A stretch of DNA of 23,592 nucleotides from positions 1 through 23,592 of IMG/VR virus record IMGVR_UViG_3300044701_000970, one strand, 5' to 3'. Below are positions 7,655-15,835 of the stretch, in pieces. Made by a program: the position numbers and the translations under genes. Each line of letters begins with the position of its first letter. The stretch's first letter is position 1. This DNA is from a virus. The notes under the pieces are model-generated. The model made no database searches. It was not told the origin of the DNA and was given only the letters and a program-made list of their open reading frames with translations.

Positions 7655-10297
7655 TTATTGTCCGCCTAAGGCGTTCTTGAGTGAGTTAAAGCGGTGGTTA
7701 TCGTGTTTCTTATTAAATCCTTCCCAAGCCTTTGAGGCTCTCCAGAGTTGGTTAAGAGTTGGGTTGGGAGCAGTGACGATGTTCCATACAGACGGGTATT
7801 TATTCTTCATCTCCCACACGGCAAACTCCAGCTGGGTCTGTGCATCGTTGGGTGGAAGCCCACGCTGTTTGGCATAATTGACTAAGGCGTCTCTGCGCTC
7901 AAGGCGATGACCAAATAGGCCAAAACCAGTCCCATTGTCATGTACGGTATTTGGATCTCCACCAGATTCATCCATCATGTTTGTTGCTAGCCAGATAGCG
8001 CCTCTCTCTGACAGCTTTGCTGATAGAGCAAATGACCTTGCATAGTCACGGCTTACTCGCTGACCACCATCAGTTCCCTGTAGGTATGCGGGAGTTTGCC
8101 TGACCTCTTTGGGAGGCTCTAGACGTCCTGGCATGTTGTAGAGCTTGGCTTGCGTTTGCAGTAACGCTTCCGGAGTCATCCCAGCTCGTGCAGCAAGCTT
8201 CTGAATTACAGGAAGATGCCCATTACCAGCTTCGTAGTTTGCTGCTCCAGCGATCACCTCATTTGGTGTTAGTACAAGCGAGGTGGTTGCATTAACACGC
8301 CCATAGTTGCCAGACAGCACCTTTTCACGGGCCTTTGCTGAAGTAAAGAACGTCAACTGACGTCCATTAAAGTTGCCTCTTGGCAGAGACGGAACAGCAC
8401 TGGACGAGGGTCGGACTGTTATTCCCCTTGTCAATTCAGGGAAGTTCCCATTCTCGTCAGGGCGGATTGGTGCCTTGATCAGGTCTTGGTTGCTTTGCTG
8501 GAGCCAGTTGCGGAATCCATCAGCTGAAGCTCCAGGCCGCTGCCAGTAGGTCTTTGCCCGACGCTCTAACTCGTCCTGTCGGTTACGGATAACGGCTTTA
8601 AGCTTTTCATCATATCCAGCATCGAGCTTCCGAGCAGCACTAGCTTTTGGATCGATCAGTCCTACAATCGCCCTCTTCGACTCTTCAACCAGCTGTTGTG
8701 CTTCTGGAGATAGTGACTTCTCAAAAGACTTCAGTGCCTTATCTGCCTGTTGCACAACACTATTTGGCAGCCCAGGATTGTCTGCCTTAAAACGAGCAAT
8801 AGCAGCAGGCAGCTGCGCGATTGGTGTTGTCTCAATAAGGTCGTTAAGTGCAGTAGACGCAGAGCTTGCGTCAGCAATAGTTGTCTTGCTGATCTTCTGC
8901 AGCAGAGGTCCGGCCAGATCAATCGGTAATGTGCGGGCCAGCTCCATGTATTTTTCACGGAGAGCTGGAACCTGAGATGGATTAACCTGCGTAAGTTCAC
9001 TAAGGAACGAGCCTTCAATTCGATCGGCGTACTCCTTGTTCGCCTTATCAGCATTACGTGCAGCTGTTTCCTGCCAGTTCTGTTGCCACTGAGCGTATTC
9101 ACCTGCAAGAAATGCCATCTCTGGAACTTGCATTAGGTTGTCCAGAGGAGTCCTGTTGCCAGACATATTGGCCTGGGCTCCATAGCTCTTAAAGAGCTTC
9201 ACCAAGCCATCTGTGCCGCCCAGATTGATAATCTGAGATACAACCTTGGTTGCTTCGTTTACGTCCTTGCCAACCGTTTCGAATGCTAGTAGACCCTCAC
9301 CAAGCGCCACGCGCTCCTGAGTTTCCTTGACATACGCCTTGTTTTCAGCATTAAACTGTTTAACAAGAGATGCTTGTGTTCTCAGTAGTGCATCCCCCAT
9401 GTATTTTGCGGCAATCGCAGGGGGGACCTCCAGCAGACCTTTCTCTACAAAGAACTTTCGAGACGCTGTGTTTAGGATTATACCCAATGCAATATCTGCA
9501 TTAGGATCACCCTTCTTAAGCGTACCGCTAGCCTGAGCTTCATCTACCACTTTCTGAAGGTAGCTAGGTAGGTCTCCAGCTGCCTTTAAGATTAGTCCTT
9601 CCTGCCTTCCATATAGATAGAAAGGATTGTCAGCACGGATGCGTGTAGCATCTACTGGCCGACCATTCTGATCCAGAGTCTGTGCTACTAACTGACCTTC
9701 AGCCTGTCTTGCAAGACGCATGTGTTGGGCCTGGTCAACCCTAGACAGGTCCTCAAGCTTTGTTGATCCAAAGCCCAGAAGTTCATCCATTAGGCCCTGA
9801 CTCTGGAGCTCCTGATTGCGCTTATTGGTCTCTTCAGCTTTCTGCTTCCACAGAGTCTGAGAGAACTGAGCAATGCCAGCTCCCAGGTTGGTAAGGGCCT
9901 CGCTCTCTTGAGCGCTGATCTTCAACCGAAGCTCATCCCGCATGGTCTGGTGGGTCAGCCGGATCCTTTCGATCTCTGACTGCCAACCATCCCGCAGCTT
10001 CATGTTGTCCAGACGCTGCTGGCCAATCATCTGGCTTGCCCGCAAGGCCAACTCATTACGAGTCGACTGCTGGGCCATTGCCACACGTTGGTTGTCTAAA
10101 GCAATGTTATCTAGCCGCTCGTTATTACGTGCAGCTAGTTGGTTAATTTGGTTAATACCTTCCTGGCCAGCTGCAAGGCTACGCTGGTTATATTCCGCAT
10201 TAACCTCTAAGCCCCTAGAGGCATCAGGAGCCTGGAGATACGCTTGACGTTCAGACCTAGACCCCTGGTATTCGACTGTTCTAAACTCATTAGCCAT
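7655..10297 (-). CDS. gp15-like internal virion protein with C-terminal lysozyme-type domain
   Basis: The 880-residue protein occupies the gene 15 slot (T7 gp15, 747 residues), 6 bp after the gp14-like stop. Residues about 40-190 are Gln/Asn/Arg-rich helix, the middle is largely alpha-helical, and residues about 754-880 form a separate domain. That domain reads WLATNMMDESGGDPNTVHDN followed by GTGFGLFGHRLERRDAL, the pattern of phage tail lysozyme domains (PF18013-like). The candidate catalytic acid is E777, with the Gly-Phe-Gly-Leu-Phe block and a downstream QLEFAVWEM helix. In T7 the peptidoglycan-cutting domain is the N-terminal part of gp16; here it appears to have moved to the C-terminus of the neighbouring core protein. 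The likely role is local murein opening as the ejected core crosses the periplasm. Family placement of the lysozyme domain is by motif only. Confidence 0.87.
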   Translation of the reverse strand: MANEFRTVEYQGSRSERQAYLQAPDASRGLEVNAEYNQRSLAAGQEGINQINQLAARNNERLDNIALDNQRVAMAQQSTRNELALRASQMIGQQRLDNMKLRDGWQSEIERIRLTHQTMRDELRLKISAQESEALTNLGAGIAQFSQTLWKQKAEETNKRNQELQSQGLMDELLGFGSTKLEDLSRVDQAQHMRLARQAEGQLVAQTLDQNGRPVDATRIRADNPFYLYGRQEGLILKAAGDLPSYLQKVVDEAQASGTLKKGDPNADIALGIILNTASRKFFVEKGLLEVPPAIAAKYMGDALLRTQASLVKQFNAENKAYVKETQERVALGEGLLAFETVGKDVNEATKVVSQIINLGGTDGLVKLFKSYGAQANMSGNRTPLDNLMQVPEMAFLAGEYAQWQQNWQETAARNADKANKEYADRIEGSFLSELTQVNPSQVPALREKYMELARTLPIDLAGPLLQKISKTTIADASSASTALNDLIETTPIAQLPAAIARFKADNPGLPNSVVQQADKALKSFEKSLSPEAQQLVEESKRAIVGLIDPKASAARKLDAGYDEKLKAVIRNRQDELERRAKTYWQRPGASADGFRNWLQQSNQDLIKAPIRPDENGNFPELTRGITVRPSSSAVPSLPRGNFNGRQLTFFTSAKAREKVLSGNYGRVNATTSLVLTPNEVIAGAANYEAGNGHLPVIQKLAARAGMTPEALLQTQAKLYNMPGRLEPPKEVRQTPAYLQGTDGGQRVSRDYARSFALSAKLSERGAIWLATNMMDESGGDPNTVHDNGTGFGLFGHRLERRDALVNYAKQRGLPPNDAQTQLEFAVWEMKNKYPSVWNIVTAPNPTLNQLWRASKAWEGFNKKHDNHRFNSLKNALGGQ

Positions 10298-10303
10298 ACT
10301 TCA

Positions 10304-11299
10304 CTACCTACTAGGGTCGGTCTTAGGCGTTCCACCTGGTTTCTTGATCATCGACGCCATCGAATAACCAGCATTAATTCCACTCAACACAGAGCCACCA
10401 ATGCCTGCAACAAGTCCAAGCCCACTAGGACCAGGAGTCTTCGTTGGTGCAGGTGCATATACCACTTTCCCTAGATTTGGAATCTTGGTCTGCATTGGAG
10501 CAAACACAGGAGCCTCAGGCATCGACGCATAGACCGGCGCTGGAGCAGCTGGGATGTCAATAGGTTTAATTGGCTCCGGAATGATCTTTGAGATAGCCTC
10601 CCAGTCTGCCTGGACTTTCTTGGTATAGGCGTTGGTTGTGTCTGAGTAGAAGTCTTCTACCCTGTTCTGGAAGTTTGTACCAACCATGCTTAGGTCTCGG
10701 CCATAGGCAGCATCAACGCTTTGTGCTGCAAGACCAATTGACCCACCGGACTTACCAGTAGACAAGACGCTTCCGGTGAACTGTAGGTTAGAAACCATCA
10801 ACCGCTCACCTTCAAAAGCGGCAACCGACTGTGCCTCACGAAGTCGTCGCTGCGCCTCTTCAAGCTCAACGCCTAGACCTCGCTGATTCATCTGCTGCTG
10901 GATATCAGCCATCTGCTTTGACAACTGAGATCTACTTAGCTGCTCAGTAAAGTCAAGCTGTTGATTCAGATTCTGATAGCTATTGGCTACCAGCGAGTTC
11001 TGCCACTCCTGATGTGCTTGCAGATTAGACCGCATTGTCTGGTCCATCTGCATCTTACTTTGCTGTAGGATGTTCTGATTCTGGAACTCCACAGCCATAT
11101 TGTTCTGCTGCAGCTGGAAGATATTGTTCCGTTGTTGCTGCTGAGCCTGCTGTTCGTATTGGCGGTTGGTAAATACTGTCTGTTGCCATGCAGCGTTATT
11201 TGCTGCTGCTACCTGACTCTGTTGTTGTTGATAGCCTGCAACAGTGCCAACACCGCTTACAACCGCTGTTGTGATACCAATGATTACTGGATCGCACAT
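10304..11299 (-). CDS. gp14-like internal virion protein
   Basis: The 331-residue product begins MCDPVIIGITTAVVSGVGTV, a Met-Cys start and short hydrophobic helix like the one that opens T7 gp14. Residues 23-140 are extremely Gln/Asn-rich helix. A second hydrophobic Gly/Ala segment lies at 293-318 near the C-terminus. T7 gp14 (196 residues) is ejected first and forms the outer-membrane pore of the DNA-transfer channel; the two hydrophobic segments fit a membrane-inserting role here. The gene overlaps the upstream gp13-like gene by 16 bp and is followed 6 bp later by the gp15-like gene, so the set is co-translated. The larger size compared with T7 comes from the Gln-rich part and a Pro/Ala-rich region near residues 245-290. 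No Shine-Dalgarno is visible before the ATG. Confidence 0.82.
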   Translation of the reverse strand: MCDPVIIGITTAVVSGVGTVAGYQQQQSQVAAANNAAWQQTVFTNRQYEQQAQQQQRNNIFQLQQNNMAVEFQNQNILQQSKMQMDQTMRSNLQAHQEWQNSLVANSYQNLNQQLDFTEQLSRSQLSKQMADIQQQMNQRGLGVELEEAQRRLREAQSVAAFEGERLMVSNLQFTGSVLSTGKSGGSIGLAAQSVDAAYGRDLSMVGTNFQNRVEDFYSDTTNAYTKKVQADWEAISKIIPEPIKPIDIPAAPAPVYASMPEAPVFAPMQTKIPNLGKVVYAPAPTKTPGPSGLGLVAGIGGSVLSGINAGYSMASMIKKPGGTPKTDPSR

Positions 11300-11769
11300 A
11301 GTTTAGCGAATTCTACGTATGTATGACGTTTTGGTCCCACTGGGACGTAGGACAATCGCTTAAAACCTAAAAGCGTCAATAGCTTTAGGTGAGCCCTATT
11401 TCTGGGATCAGCGATGTTATGGAGCATGTGATACGGCTGGCTGGAGATCCACTCCTTTGCCTCCCTCACTAAGATAAAGGGCATCTTCTCTACAGCCGGA
11501 GTACATAACATCCAAATACGCCCAACACCGTTTCCTTCATCTACGACTCCAGCAAACCCTGCTACCTGCCGATCCTGATTGAAGAACTTAATTGGATCAC
11601 TTGATAGGCCTACAGACAGTGGGAGGGCCACCATTGGATGATGACCAACTCCCATTAATTCTCTGCGGTCTTCAAAGCGAAGATGTGGAGAGTACCGTAG
11701 AGCTTCTTTAATGCCTACGGACTCAATGTACTTAGACTGCCTGGATGCCCCTGTTGGAGTAAACCCCAT
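11284..11769 (-). CDS. gp13-like protein, probable GNAT-type fold
   Basis: The 161-residue product lies between tail tube B and the gp14-like gene, the location of T7 gene 13 (138 residues, needed for proper virion core assembly). The C-terminal half, with IADPRNRAHLKLLTLLGFKR (residues about 120-139), resembles the GNAT acetyltransferase signature in which Asn-x-x-(S/A)-x-x-(L/F)-(L/Y)-x-x-x-GF leads into the last strands. T7 gp13 shows a similar WVGNTSHIRFLKTIGA stretch. The middle, GFAGVVDEGNGVGRIWMLCT, would supply beta strands 3-4. The acetyl-CoA P-loop (Q/RxxGxG/A) is not clear, so an active acetyltransferase is unproven and the protein may be structural. The ATG at 11769 lies inside the end of the tail tube B gene (38-bp overlap), and its own stop overlaps the next start by 16 bp. 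Confidence 0.75.
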   Translation of the reverse strand: MGFTPTGASRQSKYIESVGIKEALRYSPHLRFEDRRELMGVGHHPMVALPLSVGLSSDPIKFFNQDRQVAGFAGVVDEGNGVGRIWMLCTPAVEKMPFILVREAKEWISSQPYHMLHNIADPRNRAHLKLLTLLGFKRLSYVPVGPKRHTYVEFAKLCAIQ

Positions 11770-14149
11770 ACCAGGTTGCTGCTACAAATGATAGTGGAAA
11801 GGGTGTTTCGCTAAAGACCGATACTCTTGCGTCTGTCCCTTTCCCATAGATTGGAATTGTGTTATCAATCAACTCAGGCACTGGTGCTGTGTTTGCATCA
11901 TAGACGTTGGCAACCATCTGCTCAAACACATACGTCTTGGTCGTTCTTCCAAGAAGTTCTACACTTGCGCTATACGGGCCAGTATTGTTCGACTGGATTG
12001 TCATCCGTGTGACCCGAGGGATGTTGCTTACATCAGCCTGAGCTCTGCCATCGCTATATGTCTGTCTGCGATAGAAGACTGGTAGTTCCATTCGGAATTC
12101 ATATGCGTACCCAAGGACGACGTTATACGCCGTTGTTCTGTCCCCTGGAATCTCTACATACCACCCGGTTCCGTCGCTTCCGGTGGTCAAGTTGGCATAT
12201 ACAGTCCCGCGCTGTGTTGTTGTATCATCAACTACCACGACTGGTTTCAGGTCCGGGTCAAAGGACCCAGCTTTGAAATAGACCTTTGTCTTGTCTGTGC
12301 CACTATTGTATGTAAGCGTCGGATTGTCCGTAAACAGGTCTAGGCGATATTCGTAGGGGTTTCCACTTGCATTGATGGCTGTCCCTTCAACGTCTGCCAG
12401 TACTGACACCGTACTTAGGCATACCCCATTGTTCTGTACGGTCACTAGGAAGAGCTGGTCATGGTCTACGCTTTGCAGAAGGCAGTTGCCAGGCAGTTCC
12501 CATTCCATCCAAGAAGCCAGTACCCGTTCGTTCGAATTATTGAAGAACTTGAATACCTTTAGGCTTGTATTGGCTGTAGTCGGCAGGAAGCTGATGATTG
12601 ATGCACTGCTTGATGACGCAATAGACGCCAGCTGGGCTGGTACAAGATTAGGCGCTGTACGCGATAGGTCTGCAATAGACGGTCTGTTGTCAGCTGATGT
12701 TACAACCATTTCAGTCACTGCTGAATATCCCTGGTTGTTATCAACAAAGACAAACGATGTGCCCGTCTCTACAGGCTTGATTGCTGGATTTATATTGAAG
12801 TTACTAAAGGCTTTGACCTGAGCTGATGTTGGGCCAAACTGGTCCTGCTCAGACGTCAGCATGAACTGTGCGGTCTCTGAGAAGATCACCAGGCCTAGCT
12901 GATCACCGAGCCCATATCGCAGGTCCACAGGCCGTAGAGCACCCGTTGAGAGGTCCACTGCATCAGCGTCTGTCTGAGCCAGAGCTGACAGCCGGAAGAG
13001 GTTGAAGTAGCTCCCAGGTTGTGAGCAGATCACATTGCTCCCAGACAACAGCACCAGACGATTCCTGAAGAAACTGATTCCAGAAATCTTCTTCCCTTTA
13101 AAGGATGGAAAAGGGTTGGTCTCGTCATCTCCAACACGCCTCTCCACCCAGTAGAGGTCTTCACCAGCACTCTGGGCTTGGTTTAGAGATCTAAAGGTAA
13201 ACGTCCCATTACTCTCTCGAACAATGACATGTGGCATGGTATCAGGATCTAGATATGTCTGGATGCCAGGAGCTACACACTCCTCCCAGACACCTGTCCC
13301 TACCGTTGTTCCCCCTTGGTTGACCTTAAATTCAACGTAGTAGTCATCACCTGTGGCGTCCTCAAGGTTAGAGACCTTAAGCCTCAAGCCATTCTGACAG
13401 GATGTTGGCAGACGGCTGACATTCGGCACAGCATCCTTATAGACCAGCAGTGCCTGCGAATTCCCCCCACCTTCGCCAGTAATTGTAAAATCGGCCCCGT
13501 TTGCTCTGCGAACAATGATCGTGTTGCCGGCGATGATTGTGGTGTATGTAGAGCCACCAGATAAAGCAGCAATTCCTGTTGCCAGACTGCTAACCACTGC
13601 AGATATGTCAAGCGTTCCAGTGGTCGGCGTAGTGTATGTATAGGTGGCTGCGTCCACCTTTACTGTGTACCTTACGTCGTATCCCATCAGGTTGACGGTT
13701 ACGATTGCAGTCGGCACCTGTGTAGGAGAAACAGTCGCCAGAGTCCCTACAGTCTTCGACCTATTCAGAATGAACGTGTAGTCGTTGATCTGAAGACTCT
13801 CAAAGTCTGCAGCTGCACAGTTGGCAATGTAGTTCTTCGCACTCGTTGCAATTGCATTGACTGTCTTCTGGGTGCCTGTATTCGCATCCCAGACAAGCAG
13901 TGTTCCATCTGTCTTAAACTGTGCAACATACCTCTCGCTACTGTCTCGAAAGATCGAGAACCACCTACCACTGCTTGTGGCATTGGCTAGTGATGAGACC
14001 AACTTAAGCCCTGGACGCTTCAGCATTCCATATGTTGGGTCTGGAATGCAATTGACCGCTTTCCTTACTTGCCCTGGCAGCTTTAGTGAGTCAGGCTGTT
14101 GTGATACACCCCCAAGCAGGTTAGGGATCCTCTGAGATATTGTTGCCAT
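11732..14149 (-). CDS. Tail tubular protein B (T7 gp12-like nozzle)
   Basis: The 805-residue product (T7 gp12 is 794) begins with the strongly conserved pattern IPNLLGGVSQQPDSLKLPGQ (residues 8-27), followed by NCIPDPTYGMLKRPG. This opening is diagnostic of the podovirus tail nozzle, which forms a hexamer below the gp11 adaptor and carries the fibre anchors. Further conserved-looking blocks include KGKKISGISFFRNRLVLLSG (about residues 350-370) and a beta-rich C-terminal half typical of the nozzle propeller. The ATG shares one base with the stop of the tail tube A gene (TAATG), and the 3' end overlaps the gp13-like gene by 38 bp. The assignment is firm from both sequence pattern and order. Confidence 0.95.
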   Translation of the reverse strand: MATISQRIPNLLGGVSQQPDSLKLPGQVRKAVNCIPDPTYGMLKRPGLKLVSSLANATSSGRWFSIFRDSSERYVAQFKTDGTLLVWDANTGTQKTVNAIATSAKNYIANCAAADFESLQINDYTFILNRSKTVGTLATVSPTQVPTAIVTVNLMGYDVRYTVKVDAATYTYTTPTTGTLDISAVVSSLATGIAALSGGSTYTTIIAGNTIIVRRANGADFTITGEGGGNSQALLVYKDAVPNVSRLPTSCQNGLRLKVSNLEDATGDDYYVEFKVNQGGTTVGTGVWEECVAPGIQTYLDPDTMPHVIVRESNGTFTFRSLNQAQSAGEDLYWVERRVGDDETNPFPSFKGKKISGISFFRNRLVLLSGSNVICSQPGSYFNLFRLSALAQTDADAVDLSTGALRPVDLRYGLGDQLGLVIFSETAQFMLTSEQDQFGPTSAQVKAFSNFNINPAIKPVETGTSFVFVDNNQGYSAVTEMVVTSADNRPSIADLSRTAPNLVPAQLASIASSSSASIISFLPTTANTSLKVFKFFNNSNERVLASWMEWELPGNCLLQSVDHDQLFLVTVQNNGVCLSTVSVLADVEGTAINASGNPYEYRLDLFTDNPTLTYNSGTDKTKVYFKAGSFDPDLKPVVVVDDTTTQRGTVYANLTTGSDGTGWYVEIPGDRTTAYNVVLGYAYEFRMELPVFYRRQTYSDGRAQADVSNIPRVTRMTIQSNNTGPYSASVELLGRTTKTYVFEQMVANVYDANTAPVPELIDNTIPIYGKGTDARVSVFSETPFPLSFVAATWYGVYSNRGIQAV

Positions 14150-14751
14150 TAGCGTGCCAGCATATGGTAAGGCATAAACGAGATATAGGTATTCTGTCCG
14201 GACTCCAATCCAAAGACAGACGGCTTGGCTGTCGATGAGTCGTATTCAATACATAGTGACCGGCACACAGCCTCATCCTGTGCAATCAGTTCGACCTGCT
14301 CCTTTGATGTCACAAGCCTTGCCGCATAGGCCCTGGAAGCCCTGGCGGTGATGTACTCCTTAAACGGTTGGGGGCAATCCTGAAACTCAAACCCCCATAC
14401 CACATCGCAATATACAGGCTCAGTAAAGGTATAAGTATGGTTCAGCTTGTCGTAGAACTTGCCCTGCCTTTCAACCAGCTGGTATTCGCCTGCATGGTAT
14501 TCAAAAGCTGGGCAGAATGAAATTAGATTTGATGGTACTGGAATCTCTCCGTTCACCTCAGGTGTGAACTGATATTCCTTCTCAGTGTTAAAGTTCCAAC
14601 CCTCAGCCAGAACAGTCCTCGTAGTCTCATCCAGGATTGCTACAGCCGACGCGACCTCAGGGTTATCAGTATCAAGGGAAACGACAGCCGCGCCACCAAT
14701 GCACGACAGCATTTGGTTGACGGCATCAAGTTGAGTAGTACGAGTAGCCAT
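14149..14751 (-). CDS. Tail tubular protein A (T7 gp11-like adaptor)
   Basis: The 200-residue product (T7 gp11 is 196) opens with TQLDAVNQMLSCIGGAAVVS (residues 6-25), then NPEVASAVAILDETTRTVLAEGWNFNTE in the same order as T7-family adaptors. The protein forms the dodecameric ring joining portal and nozzle and acts as a gatekeeper for DNA. It is separated from the capsid gene by 64 bp that contain a terminator and a second hairpin. It ends in a TAATG overlap with the tail tube B gene. No Shine-Dalgarno precedes the ATG. Expression is likely by read-through of the capsid terminator, as for T7 genes 11 and 12, which would keep tail proteins well below capsid level (inference). Confidence 0.94.
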   Translation of the reverse strand: MATRTTQLDAVNQMLSCIGGAAVVSLDTDNPEVASAVAILDETTRTVLAEGWNFNTEKEYQFTPEVNGEIPVPSNLISFCPAFEYHAGEYQLVERQGKFYDKLNHTYTFTEPVYCDVVWGFEFQDCPQPFKEYITARASRAYAARLVTSKEQVELIAQDEAVCRSLCIEYDSSTAKPSVFGLESGQNTYISFMPYHMLAR

Positions 14752-14765
14752 TATTCATTGGGGTA

Positions 14766-14783
14766 AGATCCAGTCTTGGATCT
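14766..14783 (-). other. Perfect 7-bp hairpin between terminator and tail tube A start
   Basis: On the minus strand the sequence AGATCCA-AGAC-TGGATCT forms a perfect 7-bp stem with a 4-base loop. It lies downstream of the capsid terminator and 15 bases upstream of the tail tube A ATG (14751). It has no U-run, so it is not a second intrinsic terminator. It could be an RNA processing or stability element protecting the downstream transcript, or could modulate tail tube A initiation. The function is unknown. Confidence 0.6.
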
Positions 14784-14787
14784 AAAT

Positions 14788-14812
14788 GGAAAAAGGGGCC
14801 CGAAGGCCCCCA
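14788..14812 (-). terminator. Rho-independent terminator after major capsid gene
   Basis: On the minus strand GGGGCC-TTCG-GGCCCC (14810-14795) is followed directly by TTTTT (14794-14790). It is a perfect 6-bp GC stem closed by a stable UUCG tetraloop with a U-run, about 5 bases past the capsid TGA. The position matches the T7 T-phi terminator after gene 10, which makes capsid mRNA the most abundant late transcript while partial read-through feeds the tail genes. Confidence 0.95.
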
Positions 14813-14815
14813 TTA

Positions 14816-15835
14816 TCAAGCGATGTTGCGGAAAGCACCGGCAACAGACACGCGCACAGAGCCAGCGCCCATTGCAAGCTTGCCAACAATCAGATCACCC
14901 TGGTACATGATGCTCACATCACCAGAGGTGGTCTCAACGGAGGGACCAATGGTCTCCACCACGGCAGCAGCATCCCGATGGAAGATCAGGCCACAGCTGT
15001 TGGTAAAGTCAGCAGTCGCACCGTAGTTGTTCTTCTCGTTGGTAGCATCGGTGTTCTCGATGGCGGGGCCAGTCGAGGTGCCGTACTTACCCAGGAAGGG
15101 GATGTTGTTGGACTTGTAGATCTTGATACCAGCGATCTCGTAGAGACCAGCGCCACTGTTCAGGTTACCCTGAGTGTTACCAATCTCGCGATTGAGGATA
15201 TTCGTGTCCACAGAGGAAATCAGACTGTAGTACTGCCGGGGAGACAGAACAGCCACACGACCCTCGCGAGGAGCAGAGCGCTCATCGAGAACAGCCGCAG
15301 CCTCGAAGAAGCCATCAACCAGGGCCTGAGCGTTGTACTCGTTGTTAGCACCCAGCTTCACCTGGAAGCCACCAGGCTCACCGGTAACCGGGCTGGCAGT
15401 ACCAGAGGCACGGTCCAGAACACGGAACACACGACGGTCATAATGCTCGCTCAGAGCTTGACCGATTTGACGCGAGATGGGACCACGCAGATCGTAGTGG
15501 GCAAGGACCTCATCGAGCTCATACAGGAACGCAGAGCTGATCAGCAGCTGGTCCACAGTGATGGTCGTTTCGGCCTGCGGAGGAGCACCATTAGTACCAC
15601 CGCCATTTCCGAGGATAGGCGTGCCGGGTGTATGGAACCCCGCCGTCATTTTACCCGTATGGATAAACTGGGCTTCCTTTCCGTTGCGCAGAGTGCGGCT
15701 CTGAACAAGGTCCTTCGAGATCAGGTTATTGCGGAAGCTTTCATACACTTCCCCAGTAAAGAGCTTAAGGAGAAGAGCGCGGGAATCGCCCGCCTGGTTT
15801 ACTTGGCCAGGACGGGTAAGAAGAGTGTTTGCCAT
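14816..15835 (-). CDS. Major capsid protein (T7 gp10A-like)
   Basis: The 339-residue product matches the T7 gp10A size class (345 residues) and its pattern. It has an N-terminal helix (residues 18-45, including LKLFTGEVYESFRNNLISKD), then RTLRNGKEAQFIHTGKMTAG (47-66) equivalent to the HK97-fold E-loop region. Then come TITVDQLLISSAFLYELDEV (about 89-108) and VLSPRQYYSLIS near residue 200. It forms the icosahedral shell on the scaffold. It is preceded by the only large non-coding stretch in the window and followed by a strong terminator, the arrangement expected for the most highly expressed late gene. Codon choice is biased (many GTC/ACC/CTG-type codons), which leaves a long spurious open frame on the opposite strand. 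There is no Shine-Dalgarno before the ATG at 15835 and no sign of a T7 10B-type frameshift extension. Confidence 0.96.
   Translation of the reverse strand: MANTLLTRPGQVNQAGDSRALLLKLFTGEVYESFRNNLISKDLVQSRTLRNGKEAQFIHTGKMTAGFHTPGTPILGNGGGTNGAPPQAETTITVDQLLISSAFLYELDEVLAHYDLRGPISRQIGQALSEHYDRRVFRVLDRASGTASPVTGEPGGFQVKLGANNEYNAQALVDGFFEAAAVLDERSAPREGRVAVLSPRQYYSLISSVDTNILNREIGNTQGNLNSGAGLYEIAGIKIYKSNNIPFLGKYGTSTGPAIENTDATNEKNNYGATADFTNSCGLIFHRDAAAVVETIGPSVETTSGDVSIMYQGDLIVGKLAMGAGSVRVSVAGAFRNIA

Noticed and set aside
14753-14770. Resemblance to the phage Syn5 RNA polymerase promoter (ATTGGG...GTAAG)
   Set aside because: The match is on the plus strand, against the direction of all genes, and lacks the middle CACCC. 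Another weak match near 15950 on the minus strand is two bases short.
14800-14860. T7 10B-like programmed frameshift at the capsid end
   Set aside because: No slippery heptamer with an extended second frame was seen. The capsid stop is followed at once by the terminator.
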